Shown piece after piece: positions 39,218 through 48,414 of a stretch of DNA of 64,000 bases. Within the stretch, counting starts at the first letter, position 1, and each line of letters opens with the position of its first letter. The stretch is taken from contig NZ_CP130831.1 in the NCBI RefSeq assembly GCF_030549525.1, forward strand, positions 62,001 to 126,000, written 5' to 3'. The notes beneath the pieces were generated by a model, which saw only the letters and a list, made by a program, of their open reading frames with translations, did not search any database and was not told the origin of the DNA. A program made the translations under genes and the position numbers. Source of the DNA: Stenotrophomonas sp. 704A1. Lineage in GTDB: Bacteria; Pseudomonadota; Gammaproteobacteria; Xanthomonadales; Xanthomonadaceae.

Positions 39218-40141
39218 ATGCGTCGTCCTGTTTCCCTGTCCCTGACCCTGCTCGCCACCGCGGCGCTGGGCCTGTCCGCCTGCAAGCGCGTGGAGGCGCC
39301 TGCTGCCGAAGCCGCTGCCCCGCAGGCGCCGGCCTCCGCCGCCAAGGCCGATGGCGCGCGCGATGCAAGCGCCAACGACAACCTCAATGCGGTGCTGTGG
39401 ATGCAGCGCGCGCAGGAGTACAGGGCGATCACCGAGCAGACCTACCGCGCCGCCGCCGACCGCCTCGACGGCGCGCTGAAGGAAGCCCACTGGGACGCGC
39501 TGGTGCCGGAAGAACGCGGCAACGCGGCCAAGGGCCTGAAGCCGGCGGTGGTGCTGGACGTGGACGAGACCGTGCTGGACAACTCGCCCTACCAGGCGCG
39601 CCTGGTCCGCGACGGCAAGGAATACGATGAGATGACCTGGGACCAGTGGGTGGCCGAAAAGAAGGCCAAGGCGATCCCCGGCGTGGTCGACTTCGCCAAG
39701 GCCGCCAACGCCAAGGGCGTCACCCTGCTGTACATCTCCAACCGCGCCGTGCACCTGAAGGAGGCGACCCTGGCCAACCTGCGCGAGCAGGGCCTGCCGG
39801 TGACCGATGACAGCGTGTTCCTCGGCCTGGGCACCGTGGTCGAAGGTTGCGAGCAGGCCGGCAGCGAGAAGAACTGCCGCCGCCGCCTGGCCGGGCAGAA
39901 GTACCGGGTGCTGATGCAGTTCGGCGACCAGCTGGGTGACTTCGCGGAAGTGACCGCCAACACCAACGAAGGCCGTGACGCGCTGCTGCAGCAGTACCAC
40001 GACTGGTTCGGCGAGCGCTGGTGGATGCTGCCGAACCCGACCTACGGCGGCTTCGAGCCGGCGCAGTTCAACAATGACTACAGCCAGTCGCGCCAGGCCC
40101 GCCACGATGCCAAGCGCGCCGCGCTGGATTACGCACCGTGA
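39218..40141 (+). CDS. 5'-nucleotidase, lipoprotein e(P4) family
   Basis: A 307-residue outer-membrane-type lipoprotein of the HAD class B/C acid phosphatases, which dephosphorylates nucleotides such as NMN or AMP outside the cytoplasm. The signal ends LGLSAC (lipobox). The HAD motifs are [12 protein letters not shown] (Asp nucleophile and acid/base), LLYISNR for the Thr/Ser motif, a Lys in [16 protein letters not shown], and the Trp-rich tail [16 protein letters not shown] typical of e(P4). A pair of Cys (EGCEQ and KNCRR) may bridge. Its stop overlaps the GTG start of pyrF. Confidence 0.93.
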   Translation: MRRPVSLSLTLLATAALGLSACKRVEAPAAEAAAPQAPASAAKADGARDASANDNLNAVLWMQRAQEYRAITEQTYRAAADRLDGALKEAHWDALVPEERGNAAKGLKPAVVLDVDETVLDNSPYQARLVRDGKEYDEMTWDQWVAEKKAKAIPGVVDFAKAANAKGVTLLYISNRAVHLKEATLANLREQGLPVTDDSVFLGLGTVVEGCEQAGSEKNCRRRLAGQKYRVLMQFGDQLGDFAEVTANTNEGRDALLQQYHDWFGERWWMLPNPTYGGFEPAQFNNDYSQSRQARHDAKRAALDYAP

Positions 40142-40863
40142 GCCGCGCCCCGCTGCCGCTGCGCGACGACGAGCGCCTGATCTTCGCCCTGGATGTCCCG
40201 GACCGCGCACAGGCGCTGGAGTGGGTGGACCGCCTGGGCGACAGCGTGGCGTTCTACAAGATCGGCATGGAGCTGCTGGCCTCCGGCGAGTACTTCCAGG
40301 TGCTCGATGAACTGGCCCGCCGCGACAAGCGCGTGTTCGTCGACCTGAAGTTCTTCGACATCCCGGCCACCGCCGCCGCCGTGATCAAGCGCCTGTCGCA
40401 GTGGCCGGTCAGCTACGCCACCATCCATGGCTGGCACCCGGCGATGATGGAGGCCTGTGTGGCCGCCAACGGCAGCGACATGCGCCTGCTGGCGGTGACC
40501 GTGCTGACCTCCATGGGCCGCCCCGACCTGGCGCAGATGGGCATCGACCGCGAGCCGGTGGACGTGGTGGTCGAGCGTGCGCTGGCCGCCCAGGCGGCCG
40601 GCATCGACGGCGTGATCGCCTCGGGCCAGGAAGCCGGCCCGATCCGCGCCGCCACCGGTGCCGGGTTCTCGATCGTGTGCCCAGGCATCCGCCCCGGTGG
40701 CCCGGTCGGCGATGACCAGAAGCGTACGGTCGGCGTGGCCCAGGCCTTCGCCGATGGCGCCGACGCCATCGTGGTCGGTCGCCCGATCCGCCTGGCCGCC
40801 GATCCGCAGGCCGCCGCACGCGCCATCCAGCAGGAAATCGCGACGGCTCTGGCCACACGCTGA
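40138..40863 (+). CDS. pyrF: Orotidine-5'-phosphate decarboxylase
   Basis: A 241-residue TIM-barrel enzyme that makes UMP from OMP, the last step of pyrimidine synthesis. Start GTG 40138 overlaps the preceding stop (GTGA), implying coupling to the e(P4) nucleotidase. The catalytic stretch [13 protein letters not shown] carries the Asp-Lys-x-x-Asp array; [11 protein letters not shown] and CPGIRPGG plus VVGRPIRLA phosphate-binding loops complete the type I pattern. The pairing with a nucleotide phosphatase suggests linked nucleotide salvage (inference). Confidence 0.96.
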   Translation: MSRAPLPLRDDERLIFALDVPDRAQALEWVDRLGDSVAFYKIGMELLASGEYFQVLDELARRDKRVFVDLKFFDIPATAAAVIKRLSQWPVSYATIHGWHPAMMEACVAANGSDMRLLAVTVLTSMGRPDLAQMGIDREPVDVVVERALAAQAAGIDGVIASGQEAGPIRAATGAGFSIVCPGIRPGGPVGDDQKRTVGVAQAFADGADAIVVGRPIRLAADPQAAARAIQQEIATALATR

Positions 40864-40895
40864 GTCGCCTGCCGGCAGCGATCACGCTGGTAACC

Positions 40896-40930
40896 CGAAC
40901 GCCATCCCGGTCCGCATGGGATGGCGTTCG
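40896..40930 (+). terminator. Hairpin terminator after pyrF
   Basis: A 13-bp perfect stem, CGAACGCCATCCC (40896-40908) and GGGATGGCGTTCG (40918-40930), around a 9-nt loop, 33 bp past the pyrF stop, followed by CGTTTGTG. The 217-bp gap up to the protease gene holds this hairpin and no open frame that looks real. Confidence 0.65.
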
Positions 40931-41080
40931 CGTTTGTGCGGCTGATTCTGTCGCAACCATCCCCAGCGGCGAAAACTGTGCGCCGTTCGGTGCCATGGCG
41001 CGTTCCCTGTACTTCCCAATCGGTGAACCGGCACGGCCTCTGGCTGGCCGGCCCACTCACGATCAAGGGAGTACACCTAC

Positions 41081-41905
41081 ATGGATCGCAACACCCTGCT
41101 GCTGCTGGCCGGCCTGCTTGCCGCGTCCAGCACCCCGAGTGCCATCGCGGCGCCAGCGCCACGCGAAGCGCCCCGCATCATTGGCGGCGAGGCCGCCCAG
41201 CCGGGCGAGTATCCCTTCATGGTCAGCATCCAGCGCCTGTCACTCGGCGACAGCGACCATGGCCGCCACTGGTGTGGGGCAACGCTGATTTCCCCGTCCT
41301 GGATACTGACCGCGTCTCACTGTGTGGAGGGCGACCGGCCGGGTGATCTGGCCGTGCTGGGCGGTGCCGTCACGCTGTCCAGCGAGCCGTCGTTGCGGGC
41401 CTCCAACATCAAGGCCATCCACCTGCATCCGGCGTTCAACAGCGGCAACTCGCTTGAGCACGACGTGGCCCTGATCCAGCTCAGCGCGCCGCTGGCCGAT
41501 GCCCAGCCGGTGGCGCTGCGGCTGCGGCCGGATGCCAACCTGCTGAAGCCGGGTCGCGCATTCACGGTCCTCGGTTGGGGAGATACCGACATCAGCGAGG
41601 ACCGTCGCTATCCCACCCGACTGCAGACCGTGCAGGTGCCGTTCGTGCCGTTTGCCGAGTGCCAGCAGGCCTATGGCGGTGAACTGTCGCGCGGCAAGGT
41701 GATCTGCGCCGGCCGCGAGGGCATCGACAGCTGCCAGGGTGATTCCGGCGGCCCGCTGCTGCTGCGCCTGCGCGCGGGCTGGACCCAGTTCGGCATTGTC
41801 AGCTGGGGCGAGGGCTGCGCACTGGCCGGCTACCCCGGCGTTTATGCCCGAATCGCCGAAAAACACGCCGTAGATTTCATCGAGGCCGTCTGGCAGCGTG
41901 ATTGA
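41081..41905 (+). CDS. Secreted trypsin-like serine protease (S1A)
   Basis: A 274-residue exported protease. The signal peptide ends SAIAA, a short propeptide follows, and RIIGGEAA is the activation site. Triad residues are His in LTASHCV, Asp in HDVALIQL and Ser in GDSGGPLLL. The Asp six residues before the catalytic Ser (GIDSCQGDSGG) gives trypsin-type Arg/Lys specificity. Cys pairs around the His and Ser loops fit chymotrypsin-fold disulfides; SWGEGCALAGYPGVYARI closes the domain. True trypsin homologues are uncommon in bacteria, and the gene has AT-rich flanks. Two I78-type inhibitor genes occur elsewhere in the window. Confidence 0.93.
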   Translation: MDRNTLLLLAGLLAASSTPSAIAAPAPREAPRIIGGEAAQPGEYPFMVSIQRLSLGDSDHGRHWCGATLISPSWILTASHCVEGDRPGDLAVLGGAVTLSSEPSLRASNIKAIHLHPAFNSGNSLEHDVALIQLSAPLADAQPVALRLRPDANLLKPGRAFTVLGWGDTDISEDRRYPTRLQTVQVPFVPFAECQQAYGGELSRGKVICAGREGIDSCQGDSGGPLLLRLRAGWTQFGIVSWGEGCALAGYPGVYARIAEKHAVDFIEAVWQRD

Positions 41906-41969
41906 TTCAATAAAATCAAATGGTTACAACGAATTATGTGAAGTATTGCCTTAAGTTGAATGGCAGCGT

Positions 41970-42077
41970 ACGATCGCCGCCATCCGGCCCTCGGGCCGGA
42001 CATGCGCCACACTACTGTCCTCCGGCCCCGTGCCGGCTTGAAGAGCCTGCGATCCCAGTGATCCGGGCTCTTTTTTT
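41970..42077 (+). ncRNA. Candidate small RNA with Rho-independent terminator
   Basis: The 280-bp gap between the trypsin gene and the next lipoprotein gene contains three stem-loops in about 100 bp: TCCGGCCC/GGGCCGGA (41983-42000), CCGGC/GCCGG with loop CCCGT (42022-42036), and a terminator AGAGCC...GGCTCT (42042-42071) with inner GATC/GATC pairing and seven T's (42071-42077). Between the first two lies TCCTCC (42018-42023), complementary to Shine-Dalgarno sequences. AT-rich DNA upstream has a promoter-like TTGATT (41902) and TACAAC (41925) at 17 bp. The terminator ends 108 bp before the next start codon, so this is either an independent RNA or an attenuated leader. The 5' end is approximate. 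Confidence 0.5.
42041..42077 (+). terminator. Rho-independent terminator
   Basis: AGAGCC (42042-42047) pairs with GGCTCT (42066-42071), with an inner GATC/GATC helix, followed by TTTTTTT (42071-42077). It is the clearest intrinsic terminator in the window and ends the candidate small RNA. Confidence 0.8.
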
Positions 42078-42185
42078 ATCCAGATCAATCGGTTGCGCGC
42101 GCGATGCGGGAAACCGTGACGGCCCGGCTTGCCGCTGTCACCGTGCAGGCCGCAAGATGCGGACCGGTCCGGGGAGTCCGATGGC

Positions 42186-43139
42186 ATGAACGTGGCAGTA
42201 CGGGGAAGGTCTGCGCGGGGGTGGGGGCTGGCGGCGACGCTGCTGCTGGCGCTTGCGGCGTGCCGTGGTTCCAGCAGCGACCCGGCTGCGGCGCCGGCCG
42301 AACCGGTCGCCGCGGTACAGGCCATGGCGCAGCGGCTGGCCGAGGATGACCTGGTCGGCTTTGCCCGCCTGGCGGTACCGCCAAGCCAGTACCAGCGTCT
42401 GCAGCAGGCCTGGGCCGAGGGCCACAGCCAGTGGCCGCTGACCGAGCTGCCGCTGGGCGACCAGCTGCTGCCGATGCTGGCCGCGCTGCGCGAGCCCACC
42501 GCCAGCGTGCAGCTGCAGCGCAGTTTCGACCGCCAGCTGGCCGGCCAGGCCAGCGCCGTGCGCCAGGCCGCGCAGTCGATGGGCAACTTCGGGGTGCAGT
42601 ACCTGCGCCACCAGAAGGGCTACACCCCAGGCCAGCAGGCCCATTACATCCAGCTGGTGCAGACCCTGGCCGCCTGGGCCGGGGAGGCGCCGATCAGCGA
42701 TCGGGCCCGTGCCCGCAGCAGCATCGCCGCGCTGACCAGTGCCGCAGCCAAGGTCGGTTTCCAGGATGAAGCCGGGCTGCAGGCCGCCGGCATGGAAGGC
42801 AGCCTGCAGCAGCTGGCCCCGTTCATCCACACCGTGAAGGCGGTCCTGGCCAGCTACGGGCTGGGGGTGGACGAGGCGCTGCACAGCGTGCGCGGTGAGC
42901 TGCTGTCGGTGCAGGGCGACAACGCGCTGGTCCGTCTGCACTACGAGCTTGCCGGGCGGGCGATGACCGTGCAGGTGCCGCTGAGCCGGCGCGAGGGCCA
43001 CTGGTACCTGACCCGCACCCTGGCCGACACCGATGCCCTGCTGCGCCAGGCCGATGCCGCGCGCGCCGCCGCCGTGCCGCCGCCGGCGACCGACCCGGCC
43101 AGCGATGGGGAAGCGGCAACGCCGTCGGCTAAGCCATAA
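42186..43139 (+). CDS. Conserved lipoprotein upstream of plsB
   Basis: A 317-residue lipoprotein: ATG 42186 follows GGGGAG (42171-42176) and opens a signal with lipobox ALAAC. The body is mostly Leu/Ala/Gln-rich helices (VAAVQAMAQRLAEDDLVGF and similar repeats), with a C-terminal beta segment GDNALVRLHYELAGRAMTVQVPL and an Ala/Pro-rich tail. I do not recognise a family with known function. Its stop and the plsB start share one base (TAATG), so translation is coupled. A part in membrane-lipid or envelope homeostasis is suggested only by this linkage. Confidence 0.75.
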   Translation: MNVAVRGRSARGWGLAATLLLALAACRGSSSDPAAAPAEPVAAVQAMAQRLAEDDLVGFARLAVPPSQYQRLQQAWAEGHSQWPLTELPLGDQLLPMLAALREPTASVQLQRSFDRQLAGQASAVRQAAQSMGNFGVQYLRHQKGYTPGQQAHYIQLVQTLAAWAGEAPISDRARARSSIAALTSAAAKVGFQDEAGLQAAGMEGSLQQLAPFIHTVKAVLASYGLGVDEALHSVRGELLSVQGDNALVRLHYELAGRAMTVQVPLSRREGHWYLTRTLADTDALLRQADAARAAAVPPPATDPASDGEAATPSAKP

Positions 43140-45775
43140 TGACGTCGATGTCGAAACAGAACCCGCTGCCGTTCCCCGGCGAAGAATCCCAGCCGACGCC
43201 CGCCGACACGGCGCCGGCGTCCCCCTCGACCGACACCGGCGTGAGCCCGGCGGCGGCGCCCGTGCACGCGCGCCCGGCGGGCCGCCGGCCGCTGTGGGCA
43301 CGCCTGCTTGGCCGTCTGGTCGAGCCGTGGCTGTCGTTGAAGATCGAGCCGGAAGATCCGGGCCAGTACAACGATGGCCGTCCGGTCATGTACGTGCTGG
43401 AAGACTACGGTCTGTCCAACGCGCTGATCCTGGACAAGGCCTGCCGCCAGGCGGGCCTGCCCTCGCCGCTGGTGCCGCTGGCGGGTGACCCGACCGGCCG
43501 CAAGCGCGCCTACCTGGCCCTCTCGCGGCGCAGCTCCAGCAACTCGCTGATCCCCGAGCAGCGTGGCGCCAAGACCCATTCCGACTCGCTGGCCAAGGTG
43601 CTGCAGGCCCATCGCGTGCGCGATGACCTGGACGTGCACCTGGTGCCGGTGTCGATCTTCGTCGGCCGCGCCCCGGACAAGCAGAGCGGCTGGTTCGCCG
43701 TGCTGTTCTCGGAAAACTGGGCGCTGGTCGGTCGCTTCCGCCGCCTGCTGGGCCTGCTGCTGAACGGCCGCAACACCATCGTGCGCTTCGCACCGCCGAT
43801 ATCGCTGCGCAGCACCGTCGATGAGGGCCTGGAGCCGGAACGTACGGTGCGCAAGCTGCAGCGCGTGCTGCGCACCCATTTCCGCCGTATCCGCGAATCG
43901 GTGATCGGCCCGGACCTGTCCACCCGGCGCCTGCTGGTGGACCAGGTACTGGCCGCCGAACCGGTGCGCGAGGCGATCGCTGCCCAGGCCAAGCGTGACA
44001 ACAGCAAGCCGGCCGATGCCTGGAAGAAGGCGCACGCCTACGCCTGGGAAATCGCCGCGGACTATTCCAGCCCGGTGGTGCGCTCGGCCAGCTTCATGCT
44101 CAGCCATGTGTGGAACCGCATCTACGCTGGCGTGCTGGTGCACCACCTGGACAAGTTCAAGGCCGCCGCGCCGGGCCACGAAGTGGTGTACGTGCCCAGC
44201 CACCGCAGCCACATGGACTACCTGCTGCTGTCCTACCTGCTGTACGACCGTGGCATCGTGCCGCCGCACATCGTGGCCGGCATCAACCTCAACCTGCCGG
44301 TGGTCGGCACCCTGCTGCGCAAGGGCGGCGCCTTCTTCATCCGCCGCTCGATCCGTGGCAACGCGCTGTATTCGGCCGTGCTCAGCGAGTACGTGGCGCA
44401 GCTGGTGGCCGGCGGCTATTCCATCGAATACTTCGTCGAGGGCGGGCGCTCGCGCACCGGGCGCCTGCTGCAGCCCAAGGGCGGCATGATCTCGATGACC
44501 CTGCGCGCGTTCCTGCGCCAGCCGCGCAAGCCGGTGCTGTTCCAGCCCATCTACATCGGCTACGAGAAGCTGATGGAAGGCGGCAGCTACCTGGACGAGC
44601 TGTCCGGGCGGCCGAAGGAAAAGGAATCGATCTGGCAGCTGCTGTGGGGCATCCCCAAGGTGCTCAAGCAGAACTACGGCCAGGTGGTGGTGAACTTCGG
44701 CGAACCGATCGCGCTCAACGACGTGCTGGCCGAGAAGGCGCCGGAGTGGGGCGGCGAAGCGGTTGCCGAGGACGAGAAGCCGTCCTGGCTGTCGACCACC
44801 GTCGACACGCTGGCCGAGCGCATCCAGGTGCGCATCAACGGCGCGGCCGACGTCAACCCGATCAACCTGCTGGCGCTGGCGCTGTTGTCCACGCCCAAGC
44901 ATGCGATGGGCGAGGCCGACCTGATCGCGCAGATCGAGTTGTGCAAGACCCTGCTGGTGGAGATGCCGTACTCGGGCCGGGTGACGGTGACGCCGCATTC
45001 GCCGGAGCGGATCATCGCCCACGCCGAAGAGATCAACGTGCTCACCCGCATCAAGCACCCGCTGGGCGACGTGCTCAGTGTCAGTGGCGATACCGCGGTG
45101 CTGCTGAGCTACTTCCGCAACAACGTGGTGCACCTGTTCACCGCGTCCTCGTGGGTGGCCTGCTGCTTCCAGAACAACCGCCGCATGAGCCGCACCGGCC
45201 TGGTCCAGCTGGGCCGCACGGTGTACCCGTTCCTGCAGGCCGAGCTGTTCCTGCCCTGGACCGAGGACGAGTTCGCCCAGCGCATCGATCAGACCATCGA
45301 CGTGTTCGTGCGGGAAGGGCTGCTGCAGAACGTCAACGAAGACGACGGCGGCATCCTGGCCCGCAATACCGGGCAGACCGATGAAGTGTTCCGCCTGCGG
45401 GCGATCGGCCACTCGCTGCAGCAGGCCTTCGAGCGCTACTACATCGCCATTTCGGTGCTGGTGAAGAACGGCCCCGGCACGCTCGGCGCGGCGGAACTGG
45501 AAAGCCTGTGCCAGCAGGCCGCGCAGCGTCTGAGCCTGCTCTACGCCCCGGCCGCGCCGGAGTTCTTCGACAAGTCGCTGTTCCGCGGCTTCATCCAGAA
45601 GCTGCGCGAACTGCGCCTGGTGTGGCCGGACGAGAACAGCAGGCTGCTGTTCGACGACCGCCTGGATGCCTGGGCCAAGGATGCGAAGTTCATCCTCGGC
45701 CGCGAACTGCGCCACACCATCGAACGGGTCAGCCCGGAAGCGGCTCGCCCGGAAGAACCGGCGCCGCAGGAGTGA
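43139..45775 (+). CDS. plsB: Glycerol-3-phosphate 1-O-acyltransferase
   Basis: An 878-residue inner-membrane enzyme that puts the first acyl chain on glycerol-3-phosphate, starting phospholipid synthesis. The N-terminal 60 residues are Pro/Ala-rich. The catalytic HX4D motif is in SHRSHMDYLLL; the further acyltransferase blocks are GGAFFIRRS, FVEGGRSRTGR and FQPIYIGYEKL with the conserved Pro-Ile. The long C-terminal half is as in E. coli PlsB (about 807 residues). ATG 43139 overlaps the lipoprotein stop by one base; a second ATG lies three codons on. The gene overlaps the next start by 4 bp (GTGA). Confidence 0.97.
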   Translation: MTSMSKQNPLPFPGEESQPTPADTAPASPSTDTGVSPAAAPVHARPAGRRPLWARLLGRLVEPWLSLKIEPEDPGQYNDGRPVMYVLEDYGLSNALILDKACRQAGLPSPLVPLAGDPTGRKRAYLALSRRSSSNSLIPEQRGAKTHSDSLAKVLQAHRVRDDLDVHLVPVSIFVGRAPDKQSGWFAVLFSENWALVGRFRRLLGLLLNGRNTIVRFAPPISLRSTVDEGLEPERTVRKLQRVLRTHFRRIRESVIGPDLSTRRLLVDQVLAAEPVREAIAAQAKRDNSKPADAWKKAHAYAWEIAADYSSPVVRSASFMLSHVWNRIYAGVLVHHLDKFKAAAPGHEVVYVPSHRSHMDYLLLSYLLYDRGIVPPHIVAGINLNLPVVGTLLRKGGAFFIRRSIRGNALYSAVLSEYVAQLVAGGYSIEYFVEGGRSRTGRLLQPKGGMISMTLRAFLRQPRKPVLFQPIYIGYEKLMEGGSYLDELSGRPKEKESIWQLLWGIPKVLKQNYGQVVVNFGEPIALNDVLAEKAPEWGGEAVAEDEKPSWLSTTVDTLAERIQVRINGAADVNPINLLALALLSTPKHAMGEADLIAQIELCKTLLVEMPYSGRVTVTPHSPERIIAHAEEINVLTRIKHPLGDVLSVSGDTAVLLSYFRNNVVHLFTASSWVACCFQNNRRMSRTGLVQLGRTVYPFLQAELFLPWTEDEFAQRIDQTIDVFVREGLLQNVNEDDGGILARNTGQTDEVFRLRAIGHSLQQAFERYYIAISVLVKNGPGTLGAAELESLCQQAAQRLSLLYAPAAPEFFDKSLFRGFIQKLRELRLVWPDENSRLLFDDRLDAWAKDAKFILGRELRHTIERVSPEAARPEEPAPQE

Positions 45776-46128
45776 GCCTGCTTCGCGCGGTTGCCCTGGC
45801 GGTGGCAGCTGCCGCCGGCGGCGCCGGCGCGATCGCGGCGCAGGCGGCAACGGCCTGTGTCGAGGACACCCTGCCCGGGCGTCTGGCCGATGCGCCGGTC
45901 CGCCTGTGTGTCGACCATGGGGGCGGACAGCCGGCGCGCTACCAGCTGTGGCTGGCGGGTGAGGTGCGGGTGGCGGGCGACGAGGATGCCGCGCGCCAGG
46001 GCCTGGTCGGTGACTGGTACGGCCATCCGCTGCGGCTGCGCTGTACGCTGGAGGGCGGCCGGCACCGCTGTGCGCTGAGCGTGGACGGCGAGGCTGCATG
46101 GCGTGCGGAGCTGGAACTGCCGCGCTGA
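45772..46128 (+). CDS. Small secreted protein of unknown function
   Basis: A 118-residue exported protein. GTG 45772 overlaps the plsB stop (GTGA), and the plsB 3' end supplies a CAGGAG Shine-Dalgarno directly ahead. The signal peptide ends AAQA. The mature part has two Cys pairs (ACVEDT, LCVDHG, LRCTLEGGRHRCALS) and beta-strand character. No family recognised. It would be the third gene of the lipoprotein-plsB unit. A 15-bp direct repeat of GGAACTGCCGCGCTG occurs at its end (46113) and 48 bp later (46161). Confidence 0.68.
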   Translation: MSLLRAVALAVAAAAGGAGAIAAQAATACVEDTLPGRLADAPVRLCVDHGGGQPARYQLWLAGEVRVAGDEDAARQGLVGDWYGHPLRLRCTLEGGRHRCALSVDGEAAWRAELELPR

Positions 46129-46198
46129 GCCGTGGCCCGATGGCCGGCTCCCCCTGGCGTGGAACTGCCGCGCTGTCGGCCGCGGACGGGCGCAGCGG

Positions 46199-46402
46199 TC
46201 AGGCCGGTTCGTCGGGAATCTGCAGGCTTTCCAGCCGCGCGATGCAGTCCTTCAACTGCAGCTTGCGCCGCTTCAGGCGCTTGAACTCCAGCTCGTCCTC
46301 GCCGTTGGCGGCCATGCGCGTGATCTGTTCATCCAGCGCGCGGTGCTCGGCGCGCAGGGCGACGAGGTGCTCGACGATTTCGGCGGCGCTGTAGGTGTCC
46401 AC
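46199..46402 (-). CDS. YdcH/DUF465 family small protein
   Basis: A 67-residue cytosolic protein starting at GTG 46402. It is a single helical hairpin of the DUF465/YdcH type: IVEHLVALRAEHRALDEQI, then a short turn and DELEFKRLKRRKLQLKDCI. Family members are 60-75 residues, so the length fits. Function unknown, though several are near envelope or stress genes. It is divergent from ttcA across 90 bp. Confidence 0.85.
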   Translation of the reverse strand: MDTYSAAEIVEHLVALRAEHRALDEQITRMAANGEDELEFKRLKRRKLQLKDCIARLESLQIPDEPA

Positions 46403-46492
46403 AGTCCCCGAGCATACACAGCGACGATGACTGCCGGGAGAGGGGAATTCCGACCCCGGGTCCGGGCCGCCGCAAGCCGTTAGAATGGGGGC

Positions 46493-47413
46493 ATGACCGC
46501 CGTGATTTCCCTGCCCGATCCTCCGCAGCGCGCGCCGCGCGATGCGCGCGCGGCCGGGCGCGGGCTGGACCGGCTGGGCAAGCGCCTGCGCCGCCAGGTG
46601 GGCCAGGCCATCGCCGATTTCGGCATGATCCAGGCCGGCGACAAGGTCATGGTCTGCCTGTCCGGCGGCAAGGACAGCTATACCCTGCTGGACCTGCTGC
46701 TGCAGCTGCAGAAGAAGGCGCCGGTGCCGTTCGAGCTGGTGGCGGTGAACCTGGACCAGAAGCAGCCCGGTTTTCCCGAACAGGTGCTGCCCGGCTACCT
46801 GGCCGGGCTGGGCGTGCCCTACCAGATCATCGAACAGGACACCTATTCGGTGGTCAGCCGGGTCATTCCCGAGGGCCGCACGATGTGTTCGCTGTGCTCG
46901 CGCCTGCGTCGTGGCGCGCTGTACAACCACGCCAAGGCCCACGGCTTCACCCGCATCGCGCTGGGCCACCATTGCGACGACATGGTGGCCACGCTGTTCA
47001 TGAACCTGTTCCATCATGCCCGGCTGGCGGCCATGCCGCCGAAGCTGCTCAGCGATGACGGCCAGCATGTGGTGATCCGCCCGCTGGCCTACGTGCGCGA
47101 ACACGACATCGCCGCGTACGCGCAGGCCCGGCGGTTTCCGATCATCCCCTGCACCCTGTGCGGCAGCCAGGAAAACCTGCAGCGTCGCCAGGTCGGCCAG
47201 ATGCTCAGGCAGTGGGACCAGGACCACCCCGGCCGCATCGAGCAGATCGCGCGTGCGATGGCCGACGTGCGTCCTGCGCAGCTGGCCGATGCGAACCTGT
47301 TCGACTTCATGGCCCTGGGTCGCCGCGAGGATGCGGCGCACCCCGCGGCCGAAGCCTGGCTGGCGGCCGCACCGGCCGAGCCCGACGCCGACCCACAGAC
47401 GCCTGCCCATTGA
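46493..47413 (+). CDS. ttcA: tRNA 2-thiocytidine(32) synthetase TtcA
   Basis: A 306-residue PP-loop ATPase that thiolates cytidine 32 of certain tRNAs using an iron-sulfur cluster. The PP-loop is [13 protein letters not shown] (near 54-66). Cys pairs in [11 protein letters not shown] and IPCTLCGS hold the cluster, and [15 protein letters not shown] is the family signature. The C-terminal 20 residues are an Ala/Pro-rich addition. It is followed after 36 bp by rdgC. Confidence 0.95.
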   Translation: MTAVISLPDPPQRAPRDARAAGRGLDRLGKRLRRQVGQAIADFGMIQAGDKVMVCLSGGKDSYTLLDLLLQLQKKAPVPFELVAVNLDQKQPGFPEQVLPGYLAGLGVPYQIIEQDTYSVVSRVIPEGRTMCSLCSRLRRGALYNHAKAHGFTRIALGHHCDDMVATLFMNLFHHARLAAMPPKLLSDDGQHVVIRPLAYVREHDIAAYAQARRFPIIPCTLCGSQENLQRRQVGQMLRQWDQDHPGRIEQIARAMADVRPAQLADANLFDFMALGRREDAAHPAAEAWLAAAPAEPDADPQTPAH

Positions 47414-47449
47414 GGGCGGGCGCCCTTTCCCTTTGCCTTCCGGAATTCC

Positions 47450-48355
47450 ATGTTCTTTCGCAACCTGACGTTCTTCCGTTTCCCGACCAGCACCGATTTT
47501 TCCGAAGTCGACACCCTGCTGCCGCACGCCCTGCTGAAGCCGGTGGGCGCGCTGGAAATGAACTCGCGTGGCTTCATGTCGCCGTTCGGCCGTGAAGAGA
47601 AAGAGGTGTTTTCGCACCGTATCGCCGAACATCTGTGGCTGACCGTGGGCGGTGAGGACAAGATCCTGCCCGGTGCGGTGGTCAACGACCTGCTCGAGCG
47701 CAAGCTGGAGGAGATCGAGGAGAAGGAAGGTCGCCGTCCCGGCGGCCGCGAGCGCAAGCGCATGAAGGACGATCTGCTGCACGAGCTGCTGCCGCGCGCC
47801 TTCGTGAAGTCCTCGCGCAACGATGCGTTCATCGACCAGCTGCACGGTTACGTGGTCGTGGATACCTCCAGCCGCAAGACCGGCGAATACTTCATGTCCG
47901 ACATCCGCGGCCTGCTTGGCAGCTTCCCGGCGATGCCGTTGAACGCCGAAGTCGCGCCGCGCTCGATCCTGACCGGCTGGATTGCCGGCGAGCCGCTGCC
48001 GACCGGGCTGAGCCTGGGCGAAGAGTGCGAGATGAAGGACCCGGTGGAAGGCGGCGCGGTGGTCAAGTGCCAGCACCAGGAACTGCGCTGCGACGAGATC
48101 GACAAGCACCTGGATGCCGGCAAGCAGGTCACCAAGCTGGCACTGGTGTTCGAGGACAACCTGTCCTTCGTGCTCGGTGATGACCTGATCGTGCGCAAGC
48201 TGAAGTTCCTCGACGGCGCGCTGGACCAGCTGGAACACGCCGACGAAGACGGCCGCCGCGCCGAGTTCGACGCCCGCTTCGCCCTGCAGAGTGCGGAGAT
48301 CCGCCGCCTGTTCCTGCTGCTCGAAGAGGCCTTCAAACTCAGCAAGGCCGACTGA
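47450..48355 (+). CDS. rdgC: Recombination-associated protein RdgC
   Basis: A 301-residue ring-shaped DNA-binding protein that limits RecA activity and affects replication fork repair. The start MFFRNLTFFRFP and the segments ALEMNSRGFMSPFG, REEKEVFSHRIAEHLWL, PRAFVKSSRNDAFID and SILTGWIAGEPLP are all characteristic of RdgC. Length matches E. coli (303). It is downstream of ttcA and 60 bp ahead of a metalloprotease-like gene. Confidence 0.96.
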   Translation: MFFRNLTFFRFPTSTDFSEVDTLLPHALLKPVGALEMNSRGFMSPFGREEKEVFSHRIAEHLWLTVGGEDKILPGAVVNDLLERKLEEIEEKEGRRPGGRERKRMKDDLLHELLPRAFVKSSRNDAFIDQLHGYVVVDTSSRKTGEYFMSDIRGLLGSFPAMPLNAEVAPRSILTGWIAGEPLPTGLSLGEECEMKDPVEGGAVVKCQHQELRCDEIDKHLDAGKQVTKLALVFEDNLSFVLGDDLIVRKLKFLDGALDQLEHADEDGRRAEFDARFALQSAEIRRLFLLLEEAFKLSKAD

Positions 48356-48414
48356 ACAGGCACCCGGCAGGCCGCCGGTCATCCGGCGGCCCAAAGCGGC
48401 GCTATGCTTGCTGC

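Noticed and set aside
41970..42077. Identification of the small RNA as sX13
   Set aside because: C-rich loops are suggestive, but genomic neighbours differ from what I remember and the sequence was not compared.
42941..46099. A 3.2-kb minus-strand open frame opposite plsB
   Set aside because: It is antisense to plsB and shows only the composition expected from reverse-strand reading.
46113..46175. 15-bp direct repeat GGAACTGCCGCGCTG as an attachment site
   Set aside because: The copies are 48 bp apart with no integrase, tRNA or mobile gene; a local duplication is simpler.
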